Assembly (NCBI RefSeq): GCF_002858765.1
Contig: NZ_PJRP01000003.1
Location: 320,391-384,390, forward strand
Direction: 5' to 3'
Source of the DNA: Cupriavidus pauculus
GTDB lineage: Bacteria > Pseudomonadota > Gammaproteobacteria > Burkholderiales > Burkholderiaceae
DNA: 64,000 bases
The position numbers were made by a program, and so were the translations under genes. The first letter of the stretch is position 1. Each line of letters starts with the position of its first letter. The notes beneath the pieces were generated by a model. It was not told where the DNA came from, did no database searches, and worked only from the letters and a program-made list of their open reading frames with translations. Below, in pieces: positions 55,723 to 64,000 of this stretch.

Positions 55723-56340
55723 ATGCCCCAATCCAAACCCAGCGCGCCGCTGCGCCCGCGCAAGACCCCGCGCCAGGCACGTGCCGGCGAGACCGTGGCC
55801 GCCATCGTCGAGGCAGCCGCCCAGGTGCTGGAGGCCGGCGGCGTCGAAGGCTTCAACACCAACGCGGTGGCTGATCGTGCCGGCGTCAGCATCGGCTCGC
55901 TCTACCAGTACTTTCCCGGCAAGGATGCGCTGACCGTGGCGCTGATCCAGCGTGAAACCCAGCGGTTTCGCGACGACATGGCGTTTGCGCTGACCCGGCG
56001 CGGCGGCAGGGCCGCGCTCGAATACCTGCTGGGCGCCTGCGTGCGACAGCAATTGCAGCGGCCCATGCTGGCCAAGCTGCTAGACATCGAAGAAGCGCGG
56101 CCCGCGTTGCGCGACGAAGTGGATTCGGCCGAGCTGCAAGCCCTGTTCACCACGATCGTGGGCCGCGTGGTGCCAGATCCGGCCCAGGTCGAGATGGTGG
56201 CTGGCGACCTGTTTGCCATGATTCGCGGCATGGTCGACGCCGCCGGCGAGCGCGGCGAACGCGATATCGAAAGCCTGGAACACCGGCTGCGGGCAGCGAT
56301 TTTCGGCTATCTGGCCCGCGTCGGCAAACGCCGAATGTGA
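55723..56340 (+). CDS. TetR/AcrR family regulator
   Basis: 205 residues. The N-terminal HTH has RQARAGETVAAIVEAAAQVLEAGGVEGFNTNAVADRAGVSIGSLYQYFPGKDALTVALI, the TetR consensus, and the rest is a helical ligand-binding domain. Start ATG 55723, 16 bp after the FMN-enzyme gene, so it may be co-transcribed with and control that unit. The inducer is unknown. Confidence 0.87.
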   Translation: MPQSKPSAPLRPRKTPRQARAGETVAAIVEAAAQVLEAGGVEGFNTNAVADRAGVSIGSLYQYFPGKDALTVALIQRETQRFRDDMAFALTRRGGRAALEYLLGACVRQQLQRPMLAKLLDIEEARPALRDEVDSAELQALFTTIVGRVVPDPAQVEMVAGDLFAMIRGMVDAAGERGERDIESLEHRLRAAIFGYLARVGKRRM

Positions 56341-56517
56341 GCACGCCCTGTTCGCGAGCCTGCGTCACAGCCGCCTGGAACCCCGGCCTGACGCGGGTCT
56401 TGCGGCCATGTGGCACATGCCTCCAATGCGAGTTGTGGCGACGGGTCGCCGCCAATAATCTGACGTCCTCGGGCGAGCCGGGCAATGGTGCCCCGCCGCC
56501 AGCATGAGAGACCGACG

Positions 56518-56925
56518 ATGACTGACGTTACCCATACCATGAAGCTCAACCACCTGAGCTTTCCCTCCGCCGACACCGCGGCCACCGCTCGCTTCTTCGA
56601 GCAGTACCTGGGATTCACAATCGCCGGGACGTGGCAGCAGTCGTTCATCCTCAAGCGCGCAGGCTTCGACGTGGTGATCGACCATGCAAGCGACTACGTG
56701 CCCGAATGGCCCGGCAATTTCCACTTGGGCTTCGAGCTGCCGACGCTCGAAGCCATGCGTGACCTGTACGCGCGCTTCCAGAACGATGGCGTGAAGCTCG
56801 AAACCAGCGTCTTCAACAACGGGCGAGGCTCGCGCTTCTTCTGCCGCGCACCGGGCGGCGTGATGTTCGAGCTCAATACGCGGTCCGATGCCTCCCCCGA
56901 GTATCAGGGGACGTTCGACGACTGA
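56518..56925 (+). CDS. VOC family (glyoxalase-like) protein
   Basis: 135 residues. Two beta-alpha-beta-beta-beta modules: MKLNHLSFPSADTAATARFFEQYLGFTI and GNFHLGFELPTLEAMRDLYARFQNDGVKLE, with SRFFCRAPGGVMFELNTR at the end. H and E at the usual metal positions (H in LNHLSF; E in FELNTR) are kept. The reaction may be lyase, dioxygenase or resistance type; not assignable. ATG 56518 begins the family-like sequence; 56539 is possible. Confidence 0.8.
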   Translation: MTDVTHTMKLNHLSFPSADTAATARFFEQYLGFTIAGTWQQSFILKRAGFDVVIDHASDYVPEWPGNFHLGFELPTLEAMRDLYARFQNDGVKLETSVFNNGRGSRFFCRAPGGVMFELNTRSDASPEYQGTFDD

Positions 56926-57055
56926 CGCACGCCGGCCGGCGCTTCAGCTTCCGGCCGATGCTGCCGTTATACCTACCGTGCACATGTCACCCGCGCGTCC
57001 GCCTGCCGCAGCATGTGGCGACGCGCGTGCCTGATCTAGCTGAACGGAGCCAGTA

Positions 57056-57505
57056 GTGAGTATTGACAGCATCATGTCGAAACAGGTGGCCACCGTGGTC
57101 TTCGATGACACGTTGGCAACCGTGAAGGATATTTTTGACGCCGCGAACTTCCACCATCTGCTGGTGGTGGAGGACGGCAGGCTTCACGGCGTGGTGTCGG
57201 ATCGCGACCTGCTGCGGGCCATGAGCCCATTCATCGGCAGTAATGTGGAATCGGCCAGGGATCTCAATACCCTGAACCGGCGCGTCCACCAGATCATGTC
57301 CCGCCAGCCGATCACGCTGCGCCCGGAAGCCGCCATCGCCGACGCGATCGACCTGTTCCTGGCGCACCAGGTATCGTGCATTCCCATCGTGGACGAACAG
57401 TTCCGGCCCGTCGGCATCGTCAGCTGGCGCGACATCCTGCGCGCCATGCGCCCGGAGCCCCAACAAGCCGAGCCCGACGCAGCCGCCGCGACCGACGCGG
57501 CCTGA
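57056..57505 (+). CDS. CBS domain-pair protein
   Basis: 149 residues. CBS1 (about 5-60: IMSKQVATVVFDDTLATVKDIFDAANFHHLLVVEDGRLHGVVSDRDLL) and CBS2 (about 78-135: IMSRQPITLRPEAAIADAIDLFLAHQVSCIPIVDEQFRPVGIVSWRDILR), then an acidic Ala-rich tail. CBS pairs bind adenine nucleotides and act as energy sensors. GTG 57056 is the start. It converges on a histidine kinase. Confidence 0.87.
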   Translation: MSIDSIMSKQVATVVFDDTLATVKDIFDAANFHHLLVVEDGRLHGVVSDRDLLRAMSPFIGSNVESARDLNTLNRRVHQIMSRQPITLRPEAAIADAIDLFLAHQVSCIPIVDEQFRPVGIVSWRDILRAMRPEPQQAEPDAAAATDAA

Positions 57506-57533
57506 TTCCCCTGGCGCCAACGCGCCGGCTTGC

Positions 57534-58424
57534 CTAAGCGGCGGGCGCGTACAACGGCAGCGCCACGGTCACCGTGGTCTGTCCGTCGCCCGACGTAGCG
57601 GCGATGGTGCCGCCATGCAGTTCGACGATCGAGCGGCAGATGGCGAGACCAATCCCCATGCCGTCGTCCTTGGTGCTGAAGAACGGCTCAAAGATCCGGG
57701 CGAGTTGCCCCGCTTCGATGCCGCGACCGTTGTCGATCACCTCGATCACGGCCATCCGGTCGGCGCCGTGCCGCGTGCGTAGCGTGACGCGGGCGCTGCC
57801 CGGCGGGCCGTCGCGCCTGGCTTCCACCGCGTTGAGCAACAGGTTGAGCATGACCTGCTGGATCTGCACGCGGTCGCCATGTACCGGCGGCAACGTCGGA
57901 TCGAGATCGAGCCGGAGGTCGACGCTGGCGACGCTAATCCGGCAATCGGCCAGCGGCAGTACCTCGCGCAGCGCTTCATCCAGCCGAAAGGGCTGGGGCG
58001 GCAAAGGCTCGCGACGCATCAGCGCACGCAGGCTGCGGATCACGCCCTCGGCGCGCTCGGACTGCTCCTGGATACGGCGAATGCCGTCGGTGATTTCTCC
58101 GGCCATCGGCGCGTCGCGATGCATCCAGCGCGCGATGGTGCCAGCCTCGATGCGGATGGCGGTCAGGGGCTGGCGGATTTCGTGCGCGATCGAGGCCGCC
58201 AGTGTGCCCAGCGTGGCCACGCGAGACAGATGCACCATCTGGTCCTGCAGGCACTGGATGATGGCCGTATCGCTATGGCACGGTCCCGTGTCGGGGCCGG
58301 CACCCCTGAGGTTTTCCTGAATACGCCGCTCGATGGCTAGCGCGACCTCACGCACCATGCGGATGGCGTCCCGCTGGAATGCCGTTCCCGAGGACGGGTC
58401 ACTTTGCGGTGTCATAGCCGGCAT
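57534..58424 (-). CDS. Soluble histidine kinase, FixL-like core
   Basis: 296 residues, no TM segment. N-terminal helices (20-80) lead into HisKA with H81 (ASIAHEIRQPLTAI), then HATPase with N box MLNLLLNAVEARRD, G1 DNGRGIEAG, F box RIFEPFFSTKDDG and G2 GMGIGLAICRSIVELHGG. No PAS or other sensor domain is seen; it may rely on a separate sensor. No regulator is adjacent. It resembles the kinase at 47194-48096 in design. Start 58424 or 58415. Confidence 0.87.
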   Translation of the reverse strand: MPAMTPQSDPSSGTAFQRDAIRMVREVALAIERRIQENLRGAGPDTGPCHSDTAIIQCLQDQMVHLSRVATLGTLAASIAHEIRQPLTAIRIEAGTIARWMHRDAPMAGEITDGIRRIQEQSERAEGVIRSLRALMRREPLPPQPFRLDEALREVLPLADCRISVASVDLRLDLDPTLPPVHGDRVQIQQVMLNLLLNAVEARRDGPPGSARVTLRTRHGADRMAVIEVIDNGRGIEAGQLARIFEPFFSTKDDGMGIGLAICRSIVELHGGTIAATSGDGQTTVTVALPLYAPAA

Positions 58425-58506
58425 CTCCCATTGGCAAACAATAAAACACCGCAGGCGGCCGGGGACAGAAGCTTGTGGCTTCTGGTGGCGCGCCGTGCGG
58501 CAGTCA

Positions 58507-58546
58507 GACGTAATCTACGTCATGTATCAGACATTGACTTGTCAAT
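58507..58546. promoter_or_regulatory. Two palindromes upstream of the soluble kinase gene
   Basis: GACGTA-ATC-TACGTC (58507-58521) and ATTGAC-TT-GTCAAT (58533-58546) are both perfect dyads in the 220-bp, A+T-richer gap upstream of the minus-strand kinase. They are plausible operators. I do not recognise the binding proteins. Confidence 0.45.
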
Positions 58547-58644
58547 TTGTGACGCGTCTGGGATGTTTGCGCGCTGGATTGCCGCTTTATGTGTGACGAA
58601 AATGCCACCCCATCGACCAGCTTCCGGTGGCCGCCGGGCCAGCG

Positions 58645-59562
58645 CTAGCCGAGATAGCGGCGGCGCCAGACGCCGGGCGTCATGCCCATGTGCCGCGTGA
58701 ACACGCGCGTGAAATGGCTCTGGTCGGAAAACCCGCAAACCATGGCCACCTCGGCCAGTGGCACGGCAGCGGCGCCGCGCAGCAGTGCGCAGGCGCGTTC
58801 CAGCCGCTGGGCCATTAGCCACTGATACGGGGTCTGGCCGGTGGTATCGCGGAATGCACGCGTGAAATGGCTGCGCGACAACTGGCAGGCGTCGGCCACA
58901 TCGGCAATCGACAGGTCGCCGTCGATCTTGGCCGCCAGAAATTCCTTGGCCCGGGCCACGCTGCGCGGCGACAGCAGGCGATTGACCTTGCGTGACGCCA
59001 CCGGCTCCTCGCCATACTGGCTCACCAGGTGCACGCCAATGGTCAGGCTCAACTGGTCGATGAACAGCCGGCAGGCATGCTCGGGATGGCTCAGCGCGGG
59101 CACCATGGCCTGGGCCAGGTGGGCCAGCACAGGGTCGGGCTGGCCGGCGGCCTCGCGCAGTGCGCGCTGTCGCGCACGACCCATCTCACTGCTGGTGCGC
59201 TCGATGAAGCTGCGCGGCAACTCCATCAGGATGAAATCGAAACGGGTCTCGTAATCGGCCTTGTAGTCTTCGGACAGGCTGCGGACGTAGATGTCGCCCG
59301 CCGCGAAATCGTGCGTGCGCGCGTGGCGCCCGGCAATGATGCGGCGACGGTGGCCAGCCTCCAGGGCGATGCCCGCGACAAAGCCGCGCTCGGCCGCAGG
59401 CATGGCAATCTGACCCGACTCCAGGCGCGAGCTCTTGCGATGGAACTGGATGTCGCTACTTGACAGGGCCTGGTCGGCGCCGAGCTTGTCCGCCGAGCAG
59501 CCGAACGTATCGACCAGCCCAGGCGGACCCTTCGGGGCGGAGGTGGTTTGGGTTGTCGACAT
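58645..59562 (-). CDS. AraC family transcriptional regulator
   Basis: 305 residues. An N-terminal cupin-like sensing part (about 30-160) is followed by C-terminal paired HTH: LSIADVADACQLSRSHFTRAFRDTTGQTPYQWLMAQRLERA and VPLAEVAMVCGFSDQSHFTRVFTRHMGMTPGVWRRRYLG. ATG 59562 was chosen because the longer frame upstream has no AraC-like composition. Target and effector unknown; the neighbouring genes give no clear hint. Confidence 0.85.
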   Translation of the reverse strand: MSTTQTTSAPKGPPGLVDTFGCSADKLGADQALSSSDIQFHRKSSRLESGQIAMPAAERGFVAGIALEAGHRRRIIAGRHARTHDFAAGDIYVRSLSEDYKADYETRFDFILMELPRSFIERTSSEMGRARQRALREAAGQPDPVLAHLAQAMVPALSHPEHACRLFIDQLSLTIGVHLVSQYGEEPVASRKVNRLLSPRSVARAKEFLAAKIDGDLSIADVADACQLSRSHFTRAFRDTTGQTPYQWLMAQRLERACALLRGAAAVPLAEVAMVCGFSDQSHFTRVFTRHMGMTPGVWRRRYLG

Positions 59563-59796
59563 GGCGAAAGTCCGCGATGAATCATGATGATGCCGCCTGA
59601 TTCTTACCGGATCCTTGCAGAAGCAGGGCGGCGCAGCATAGCACGCAGGCCCCGGCCGCCGCATGGCGCCGCCGCCGGCTTTTCGCATCCTTGCGGGCCG
59701 GCCGCTGCCCGCAAAAATCTCGGCCATCCCGGGCGGCCTCCGTTACAGTAGGCGTCATCCCCGAACCATTTCCCTGCCCGCTCTGCCCGTGCTCTC

Positions 59797-60858
59797 ATGA
59801 AGCCCTTTGTGCGCGTAGAAGACCGCCACGCCTTCGACACCATCATCGACGCGCGTTCGCCGGCCGAGTTCGAGATCGACCATATTCCGGGCGCGATCAA
59901 CTGCCCGGTGCTCGACAACGAGGAACGGCGCATCGTCGGCACGCTGTACAAGCAGGCCGGTGCCTTCGAGGCCCGCCGGGTTGGCGGCGCCATGGTGGCC
60001 GCCAACCTGGCCCGACACCTGCGCGAACGCTTTGCCGACCGGCCGCAGGACTGGCGGCCGCTGGTCTACTGCTGGCGCGGCGGGCTGCGCAGCGGCGCGA
60101 TGACCACCTGGATGCGCATGGTGGGCTGGGACGCCCAGCAGCTGGCTGGCGGCTACAAGTCATGGCGACGGCATGTCATCGCCGCGCTGGAAGCCCTGGC
60201 GCCGCAACTGCCACTGGTCGTGATCTGTGGCGCCACCGGCAGCGGCAAGACACGGGTGCTGCAGGCCCTGGCGGCCCACGGCGAGCAGGTGGTCGATATC
60301 GAACGCCTGGCGCGGCACAAGGGATCGCTGCTGGGCGCGCTGCCAGGCGTGCCGCAGCCCTCGCAGACCGCTTTCGAGACGACACTGGCCGACGCCATCG
60401 AGTCCATCGACCTGTCCCGCCCGCTGTTCGTCGAAGGCGAAAGCGCGCGTATCGGCCAGCTCAACCTGCCGGTGCCCATGGTGGCCCGTATGCGCGACAG
60501 CCTCTGCCTGGAAATCGAGGTACCGATGCCGGCGCGGCTGGCCTTCCTGCTGCGCGACTACGCCTACCTGGGCGACCGGCCCGAATGGCTGGCCGAACAG
60601 CTCGGGCGGCTCAAGGCCCTGCACGGCAAGACCACCATCGACGCCTGGCAGACCATGGCGCGGGCCCGCAACCTGCCGGACCTGTTCGCCGAACTGGCTA
60701 CCCGGCACTACGACCCGTCCTACGCGCGTTCACAGCGCAAACACTTCCATCGGTGGGACGATCGCATGACCATCACCGCAGACAGCCTGTCGGCCGAGGG
60801 GATCGACGCGCTGGCCTGCAGCATTGCGGATCGGGTCAGGGCGCGCTGGCCGGGGTAA
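59797..60858 (+). CDS. selU: tRNA 2-selenouridine synthase
   Basis: 353 residues, full length. A rhodanese domain with the catalytic C92 in LVYCWRGGLRSGA is followed by a P-loop domain (GATGSGKT, 145-152). It replaces sulfur with selenium at the wobble 2-thiouridine of Lys/Glu/Gln tRNAs, through a geranylated intermediate, using selenophosphate from SelD. selD is not in the window. Monocistronic by position. Confidence 0.92.
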   Translation: MKPFVRVEDRHAFDTIIDARSPAEFEIDHIPGAINCPVLDNEERRIVGTLYKQAGAFEARRVGGAMVAANLARHLRERFADRPQDWRPLVYCWRGGLRSGAMTTWMRMVGWDAQQLAGGYKSWRRHVIAALEALAPQLPLVVICGATGSGKTRVLQALAAHGEQVVDIERLARHKGSLLGALPGVPQPSQTAFETTLADAIESIDLSRPLFVEGESARIGQLNLPVPMVARMRDSLCLEIEVPMPARLAFLLRDYAYLGDRPEWLAEQLGRLKALHGKTTIDAWQTMARARNLPDLFAELATRHYDPSYARSQRKHFHRWDDRMTITADSLSAEGIDALACSIADRVRARWPG

Positions 60859-61038
60859 CACCGCCCGGCTGCGGCAGCCTAGCCTATCCGTGGTAACTGG
60901 CCAGACCGAAGCGGCAACTCAGACGATGTACGCCTTGCGCTACACCATCTGGCGAGCGGGTTTACAGCATCCCGTTATCGCCGCTGCGCGCGCACCAGGA
61001 ACGAATGATGCGAATCCTCGCCCATACGGATCAACCGG
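60859..61038. other. Intergenic, nothing recognised
   Basis: About 180 bp between selU and a frameshifted small gene. No convincing promoter, repeat or RNA structure was seen. Confidence 0.35.
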
Positions 61039-61312
61039 ATGGCTGCGATGGATCGCATGCGCTATAGCGACGACGACCTGGAGACACAACGGCAACAGGC
61101 CCTGATCGAACGAGAGATACTTCCCGTCGGCCACCGGATACAACGGTTGCGCCGCGAGATTCGCGCGCCTGCAACATCTGCGGCTCCTGAAGCAGAAGGG
61201 ATACCCTGCCGCACATTCCGAGCGGCTGCTGGCACTGCTGTGCCGCACGCTTGCCGCCGACCGGGCCTATCGGCGGGCCATGTTGAAGGCGATCGGGGTC
61301 CGCACACCATAG
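61039..61312 (+). pseudogene. Frameshifted small hypothetical gene
   Basis: The first frame from ATG 61039 gives a charged helical start (MDRMRYSDDDLETQRQQALI, EREILPVGHRIQRLRRE). At about 61159 the coherent sequence continues in the next frame: FARLQHLRLLKQKGYPAAHS, ERLLALLCRTLAADRAYRRA, MLKAIGVRTP, stop TAG 61310-61312. Together they would make a helical protein of about 90 residues. One extra base is enough to explain the break, so this is either a real pseudogene or a sequencing error. Family unknown. Confidence 0.5.
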
Positions 61313-61494
61313 TTCGTGGTCGGCCACGGCCACTCGGCTTTCGCTTGTAACCGCTACAACCAATCGGCAAATATGGGCCCACGCCGGGCCGGCCAGCATG
61401 CCGTGCGGCCGACGCTCCGCGTCTGCGAATCCCGTGCCATGGGTCTCGGGGACATCCGGTGGTATTGGCAGGAAACTTGCGGAGCGCCGTGCAT

Positions 61495-62550
61495 GTGAAC
61501 GCAACGCCCGCCACCATGGCCCCGAACGACACGCTCGGATCACTGATCGCCCGCTACGCTACGCCTGACGGCATCCCGCTGCCGGGCAACGGACAGACAC
61601 TGGCCCGCTGGCGACTATTCTCGGACATCGCCGCCACGCACGGCGCCATCGCCATCAAGCTGTTCGAGGCGCATGCCGACGCGCTGGCCATCCTGATGGA
61701 AGTCGCGCAGGGCCGCCCCGAAGCCAACACGCGCTGGGCAGTCTGGGCCGCCGAGCCGCCCGACGCACGCGTGCAGGCGCGGGCTGCCATGGACACCGGC
61801 ATCCGCGCGCTGGCGGCGCGCACCGGCCTGGCGGGCGGCAGGCCGCTCCGGCTTGACGGTCGCAAGGCGTGGTGTTCGGGCGCGCAGGCCGTGTCGCACG
61901 CACTGGTCACCTGCCACGACGGCAATGGCGGGGCGCTGATCGCGGTCATCGACGTGCACGGCCCCGGAGTGCGCATCACCAGGGAGGGCTGGCACGCCGT
62001 GGGCATGCGCGACACTGGCAGTGGCGACGTCATACTGGATCAATGCCCCGCCCTGCAAATCGGCCGTGCAGGCGCCTATCTGGATCGGCCCGGGTTCTGG
62101 CAGGGCGGCGCGGGCATCGCCGCGTGCTGGTACGGTGCCGTGCTGCCCTTTGCGCAGGCCGTGCGGCGTGCGGTATGCCGCCATGGCGATCCCCACGCTG
62201 CCGCGCATCTGGGCGCCATCGACAGCGACTTGCGCGCGGCAGCGGCCTTGCTGCGAGAATCGGCTGACTGGATCGACACACACTCGCAGACCGACGCCTA
62301 CGTGGCAGCCATGCGAGTGCGCTGGGCGGTCGAGGCCACCGTCCAGCGTGCGATGCAGCGCGCGGGCAACGTGCTTGGGGCAGGCCCGCTCTGCCGCGAT
62401 GCGCGGCTGGCCGCGCTGTTCGCGGACCTGCCTGTACTCCTGCGGCAAAGCCACGCGGAGCGCGATCTGGCCAAACTGGGGGACAGGCTGAGCCAGGCTA
62501 CTGGCGACGGCGATGTCAGCCATGGCAGCGAGCACGACTACCAGCTATGA
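61495..62550 (+). CDS. Acyl-CoA dehydrogenase family protein of an unknown pathway
   Basis: 351 residues, a short member of the acyl-CoA dehydrogenase superfamily. The middle beta-domain pattern is visible in RLDGRKAWCSGAQAVSHALV and DTGSGDVILDQCPA; the C-terminal helical bundle follows. The catalytic Glu cannot be placed by eye. It is the first gene of a coupled cluster with a methyltransferase, glycosyltransferase and PIG-L deacetylase, so it probably acts in biosynthesis rather than beta-oxidation. GTG 61495 is preferred (GGAG 10 nt upstream); ATG 61516 is an alternative. Confidence 0.72.
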   Translation: MNATPATMAPNDTLGSLIARYATPDGIPLPGNGQTLARWRLFSDIAATHGAIAIKLFEAHADALAILMEVAQGRPEANTRWAVWAAEPPDARVQARAAMDTGIRALAARTGLAGGRPLRLDGRKAWCSGAQAVSHALVTCHDGNGGALIAVIDVHGPGVRITREGWHAVGMRDTGSGDVILDQCPALQIGRAGAYLDRPGFWQGGAGIAACWYGAVLPFAQAVRRAVCRHGDPHAAAHLGAIDSDLRAAAALLRESADWIDTHSQTDAYVAAMRVRWAVEATVQRAMQRAGNVLGAGPLCRDARLAALFADLPVLLRQSHAERDLAKLGDRLSQATGDGDVSHGSEHDYQL

Positions 62551-63149
62551 CACCCACCGACGCCACCACCGACTTCGCCGGGCTCTTCGAGCAGGACGAC
62601 CCCTGGGGCTTGGCATCGCTCTGGTACGAGGCACGCAAGCGCGACCTGCTGATGGCCGCCCTGCCCGAGCCCCGCTACGCCCGGGCGCTGGAAGCTGGCT
62701 GTGCCACTGGCTTGCTGACCGAGCGGCTGGCCGCGCGCTGCGACGCGCTGCTGGCCGTGGATGTCGTACCGCGCGCCATCGCACGTACCCGTGCGCGCGT
62801 GGCGGGCGTGGCGCATGTCGAGGCACGCGTGGCGAACCTGCCGGACGTATGGCCCGTCGGCCGTTTCGACCTGATCGTGCTCAGTGAGCTTGGCTACTAC
62901 TTCGATCGCGCGCCGTGGCTGCAGACCGTGGCCCACGCCGCCGAGGCGCTCACGCCAGCCGGCACCCTCCTCGCGTGCCACTGGCTGCGTCCGTTCGCGG
63001 AGCGCCGCCAGCCGACCCGCCATGTCCATGCTGCCATCGCGCGCCAACCCGGTCTGTTTCGGCATGTACGGCATGTGGAGCCAGACTTCCTGCTCGATGT
63101 CTGGTCTCGCAACCCTGCACCGCTGCGCAGCCGGGAGCCCACGCGATGA
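62547..63149 (+). CDS. Class I SAM-dependent methyltransferase (NodS-like)
   Basis: 200 residues. SAM-binding motif I is ALEAGCATGLLTERLAARCDALLAVDVVPRAIARTR, with FDLIVLSELGYYFDR as motif IV and LTPAGTLLACHWLRPF as motif VI. The NodS-like layout (small, with the DPWGLASLWYEARKRDLLMAALP start) fits N-methylation of a sugar-linked amine, but the substrate is unknown. ATG 62547 overlaps the upstream stop by 4 bp (ATGA). Confidence 0.83.
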   Translation: MTPTDATTDFAGLFEQDDPWGLASLWYEARKRDLLMAALPEPRYARALEAGCATGLLTERLAARCDALLAVDVVPRAIARTRARVAGVAHVEARVANLPDVWPVGRFDLIVLSELGYYFDRAPWLQTVAHAAEALTPAGTLLACHWLRPFAERRQPTRHVHAAIARQPGLFRHVRHVEPDFLLDVWSRNPAPLRSREPTR

Positions 63150-63826
63150 TCGGTGTTGTCGTGCCCGTCCATAACGAAGAGGCGAGCCTGGAGGCGTGCC
63201 TGCTTGCGCTGCGTGCCGCCGCGCTTCACCCTGGCCTGCAGGGCGAACCGGTGATGCTGGTCGTGGTGCTCGACGACTGCAGCGACCGTTCGCTGGACAT
63301 CGCCAGCCGCCATGCACCGGCGCAAGTTACCTGCCTGACCATCGCCGCGCGCAATGTCGGCATCGCACGGCACGCCGGTGCCGAACTGCTGCTGGCCCTT
63401 GACGCACGCTGGCTGGCCTTCACCGATGCCGACAGCCGCGTGGCACCGGACTGGCTTGTGGCACAACTGGCACTGGCTGCCGATGCCGTGTGCGGTCTGG
63501 TCACCGTCGACGACTGGAGCGAGCATCCCCCGCATGTCTCGATACGGTTTGCCGCCCGCTATCAGCGCACCGACGATCACCGCCATGTGCACGGCGCCAA
63601 TCTCGGCGTCTGCTCGCAGGCCTATCGCCGTGCCGGCGGATTTCCGCCCCATGCCAGCAGCGAGGATGTGGCGCTGGTGCAGCGCCTGCTTGCGCTGAAC
63701 TCCCAGATCGCGTGGAGCACGCTGCCACGCGTGGTGACCAGCGCCCGCGCCAATGGCCGCGCGCCCGGCGGCTTCGCCGATCACCTGGCGATGCTGGCTT
63801 GCCTTTGCGACGAGACCCTGCGCTAG
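63146..63826 (+). CDS. Family 2 glycosyltransferase
   Basis: 226 residues, GT-A fold. It opens IGVVVPVHNEEASLEACLLALR, then VVVLDDCSDRSLDIA, RNVGIARHAGAELLLA, and the metal-binding DADSRVAPDWL (DxD-type). VHGANLGVCSQAYRRAGGFPPHASSEDVALVQRL carries the catalytic acidic residues. It transfers a sugar from an NDP-sugar to an unknown acceptor. ATG 63146 overlaps the methyltransferase stop by 4 bp. Confidence 0.87.
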   Translation: MIGVVVPVHNEEASLEACLLALRAAALHPGLQGEPVMLVVVLDDCSDRSLDIASRHAPAQVTCLTIAARNVGIARHAGAELLLALDARWLAFTDADSRVAPDWLVAQLALAADAVCGLVTVDDWSEHPPHVSIRFAARYQRTDDHRHVHGANLGVCSQAYRRAGGFPPHASSEDVALVQRLLALNSQIAWSTLPRVVTSARANGRAPGGFADHLAMLACLCDETLR

Positions 63827-63862
63827 CGCGTGACGTCACCCGACTGACTTTCGCTGATATCG

Positions 63863-64000
63863 ATGCCGCGCCTCCAGATCCCCGAACCGCTGACCGTCAT
63901 TTCTCCCCACCTGGACGACGCCGTCTTCAGTTGCGGCGCGCTGCTTGCCGCCGCCCAAGATGCCGTCGTCGTAACCGTGCTGGCGGGCGTTCCCGGCGCC
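63863..64000 (+). CDS. PIG-L/LmbE-type deacetylase, truncated by window edge
   Basis: 46 residues visible, running off the right end. The Zn-binding motif is intact: TVISPHLDDAVFSCGALLAA (P-H-x-D-D). PIG-L enzymes remove acetyl groups from N-acetylglucosaminyl conjugates (as in mycothiol, bacillithiol and GPI synthesis). It follows the glycosyltransferase by 36 bp, so the four genes look like one pathway making a glycosylated, deacetylated, methylated product (inference). Confidence 0.8.
   Translation, partial: MPRLQIPEPLTVISPHLDDAVFSCGALLAAAQDAVVVTVLAGVPGA

Overview
The window is high-GC, gene-dense chromosomal DNA from a betaproteobacterium. It most resembles Burkholderiaceae of the Cupriavidus/Ralstonia type. 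The evidence is two Bug-type (TctC) periplasmic receptors, many LysR and AraC regulators, an NnrS gene behind a betaproteobacterial-style NsrR operator, a SelU gene and NodT-type RND outer-membrane channels. No rRNA, tRNA, CRISPR array or intact insertion sequence is visible. Genus assignment is inference.

Layout. (1) 1-7.6 kb: nnrS behind an NsrR-like site, a secreted NTF2-like protein, an orphan PAS histidine kinase, a truncated GntR regulator, a LysR-MFS pair and a heme-oxygenase-like diiron oxidase candidate. (2) 7.6-16.5 kb: a tartrate/glycerate catabolic locus. A divergent LysR regulator faces tartrate/D-malate dehydrogenase, a DctA-like carrier, glycerate 2-kinase, pyruvate kinase, enolase and a Bug receptor, which is a complete route from tartrate to pyruvate. 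(3) 16.5-23.6 kb: MFS transporter, RBBP9-like hydrolase and porin, then an AraC regulator divergent from a BKACE (DUF849) enzyme, DUF1289 protein and Bug receptor. The two promoters share a 78-bp module with 21-bp-spaced direct repeats, so this looks like one small AraC regulon. (4) 23.6-31 kb: ArsR-SRPBCC pair, ArgP-ArgO export pair, and an AraC-controlled operon of quinone oxidoreductase, TauD-type dioxygenase and acyl-CoA synthetase.

(5) 31-53 kb: an envelope, efflux and stress block. It contains a six-gene operon (small membrane protein, AI-2E family protein, NodT, HlyD, DUF2955, K+ channel), divergent ppk2, a seven-gene operon (RRM protein, tripartite RND efflux pump, three small envelope proteins), a receiver-only regulator, a FixJ-type two-component pair with a SYLF lipoprotein, DUF2950/DUF3300 and an outer-membrane barrel. 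A 16-bp palindrome, TTGGNCCNNGGNCCAA, precedes at least five transcription units here at similar distances from candidate -10 boxes. I regard this as the most interesting unexplained signal in the window.

(6) 52.9-64 kb: a deletion scar where broken NodT and TonB-receptor genes meet, then piuC, an FMN alpha-hydroxy-acid oxidase, TetR, VOC and CBS proteins, a soluble histidine kinase, AraC, selU, a frameshifted small gene, and the start of a translationally coupled acyl-CoA dehydrogenase / methyltransferase / glycosyltransferase / PIG-L deacetylase cluster that runs off the right edge.
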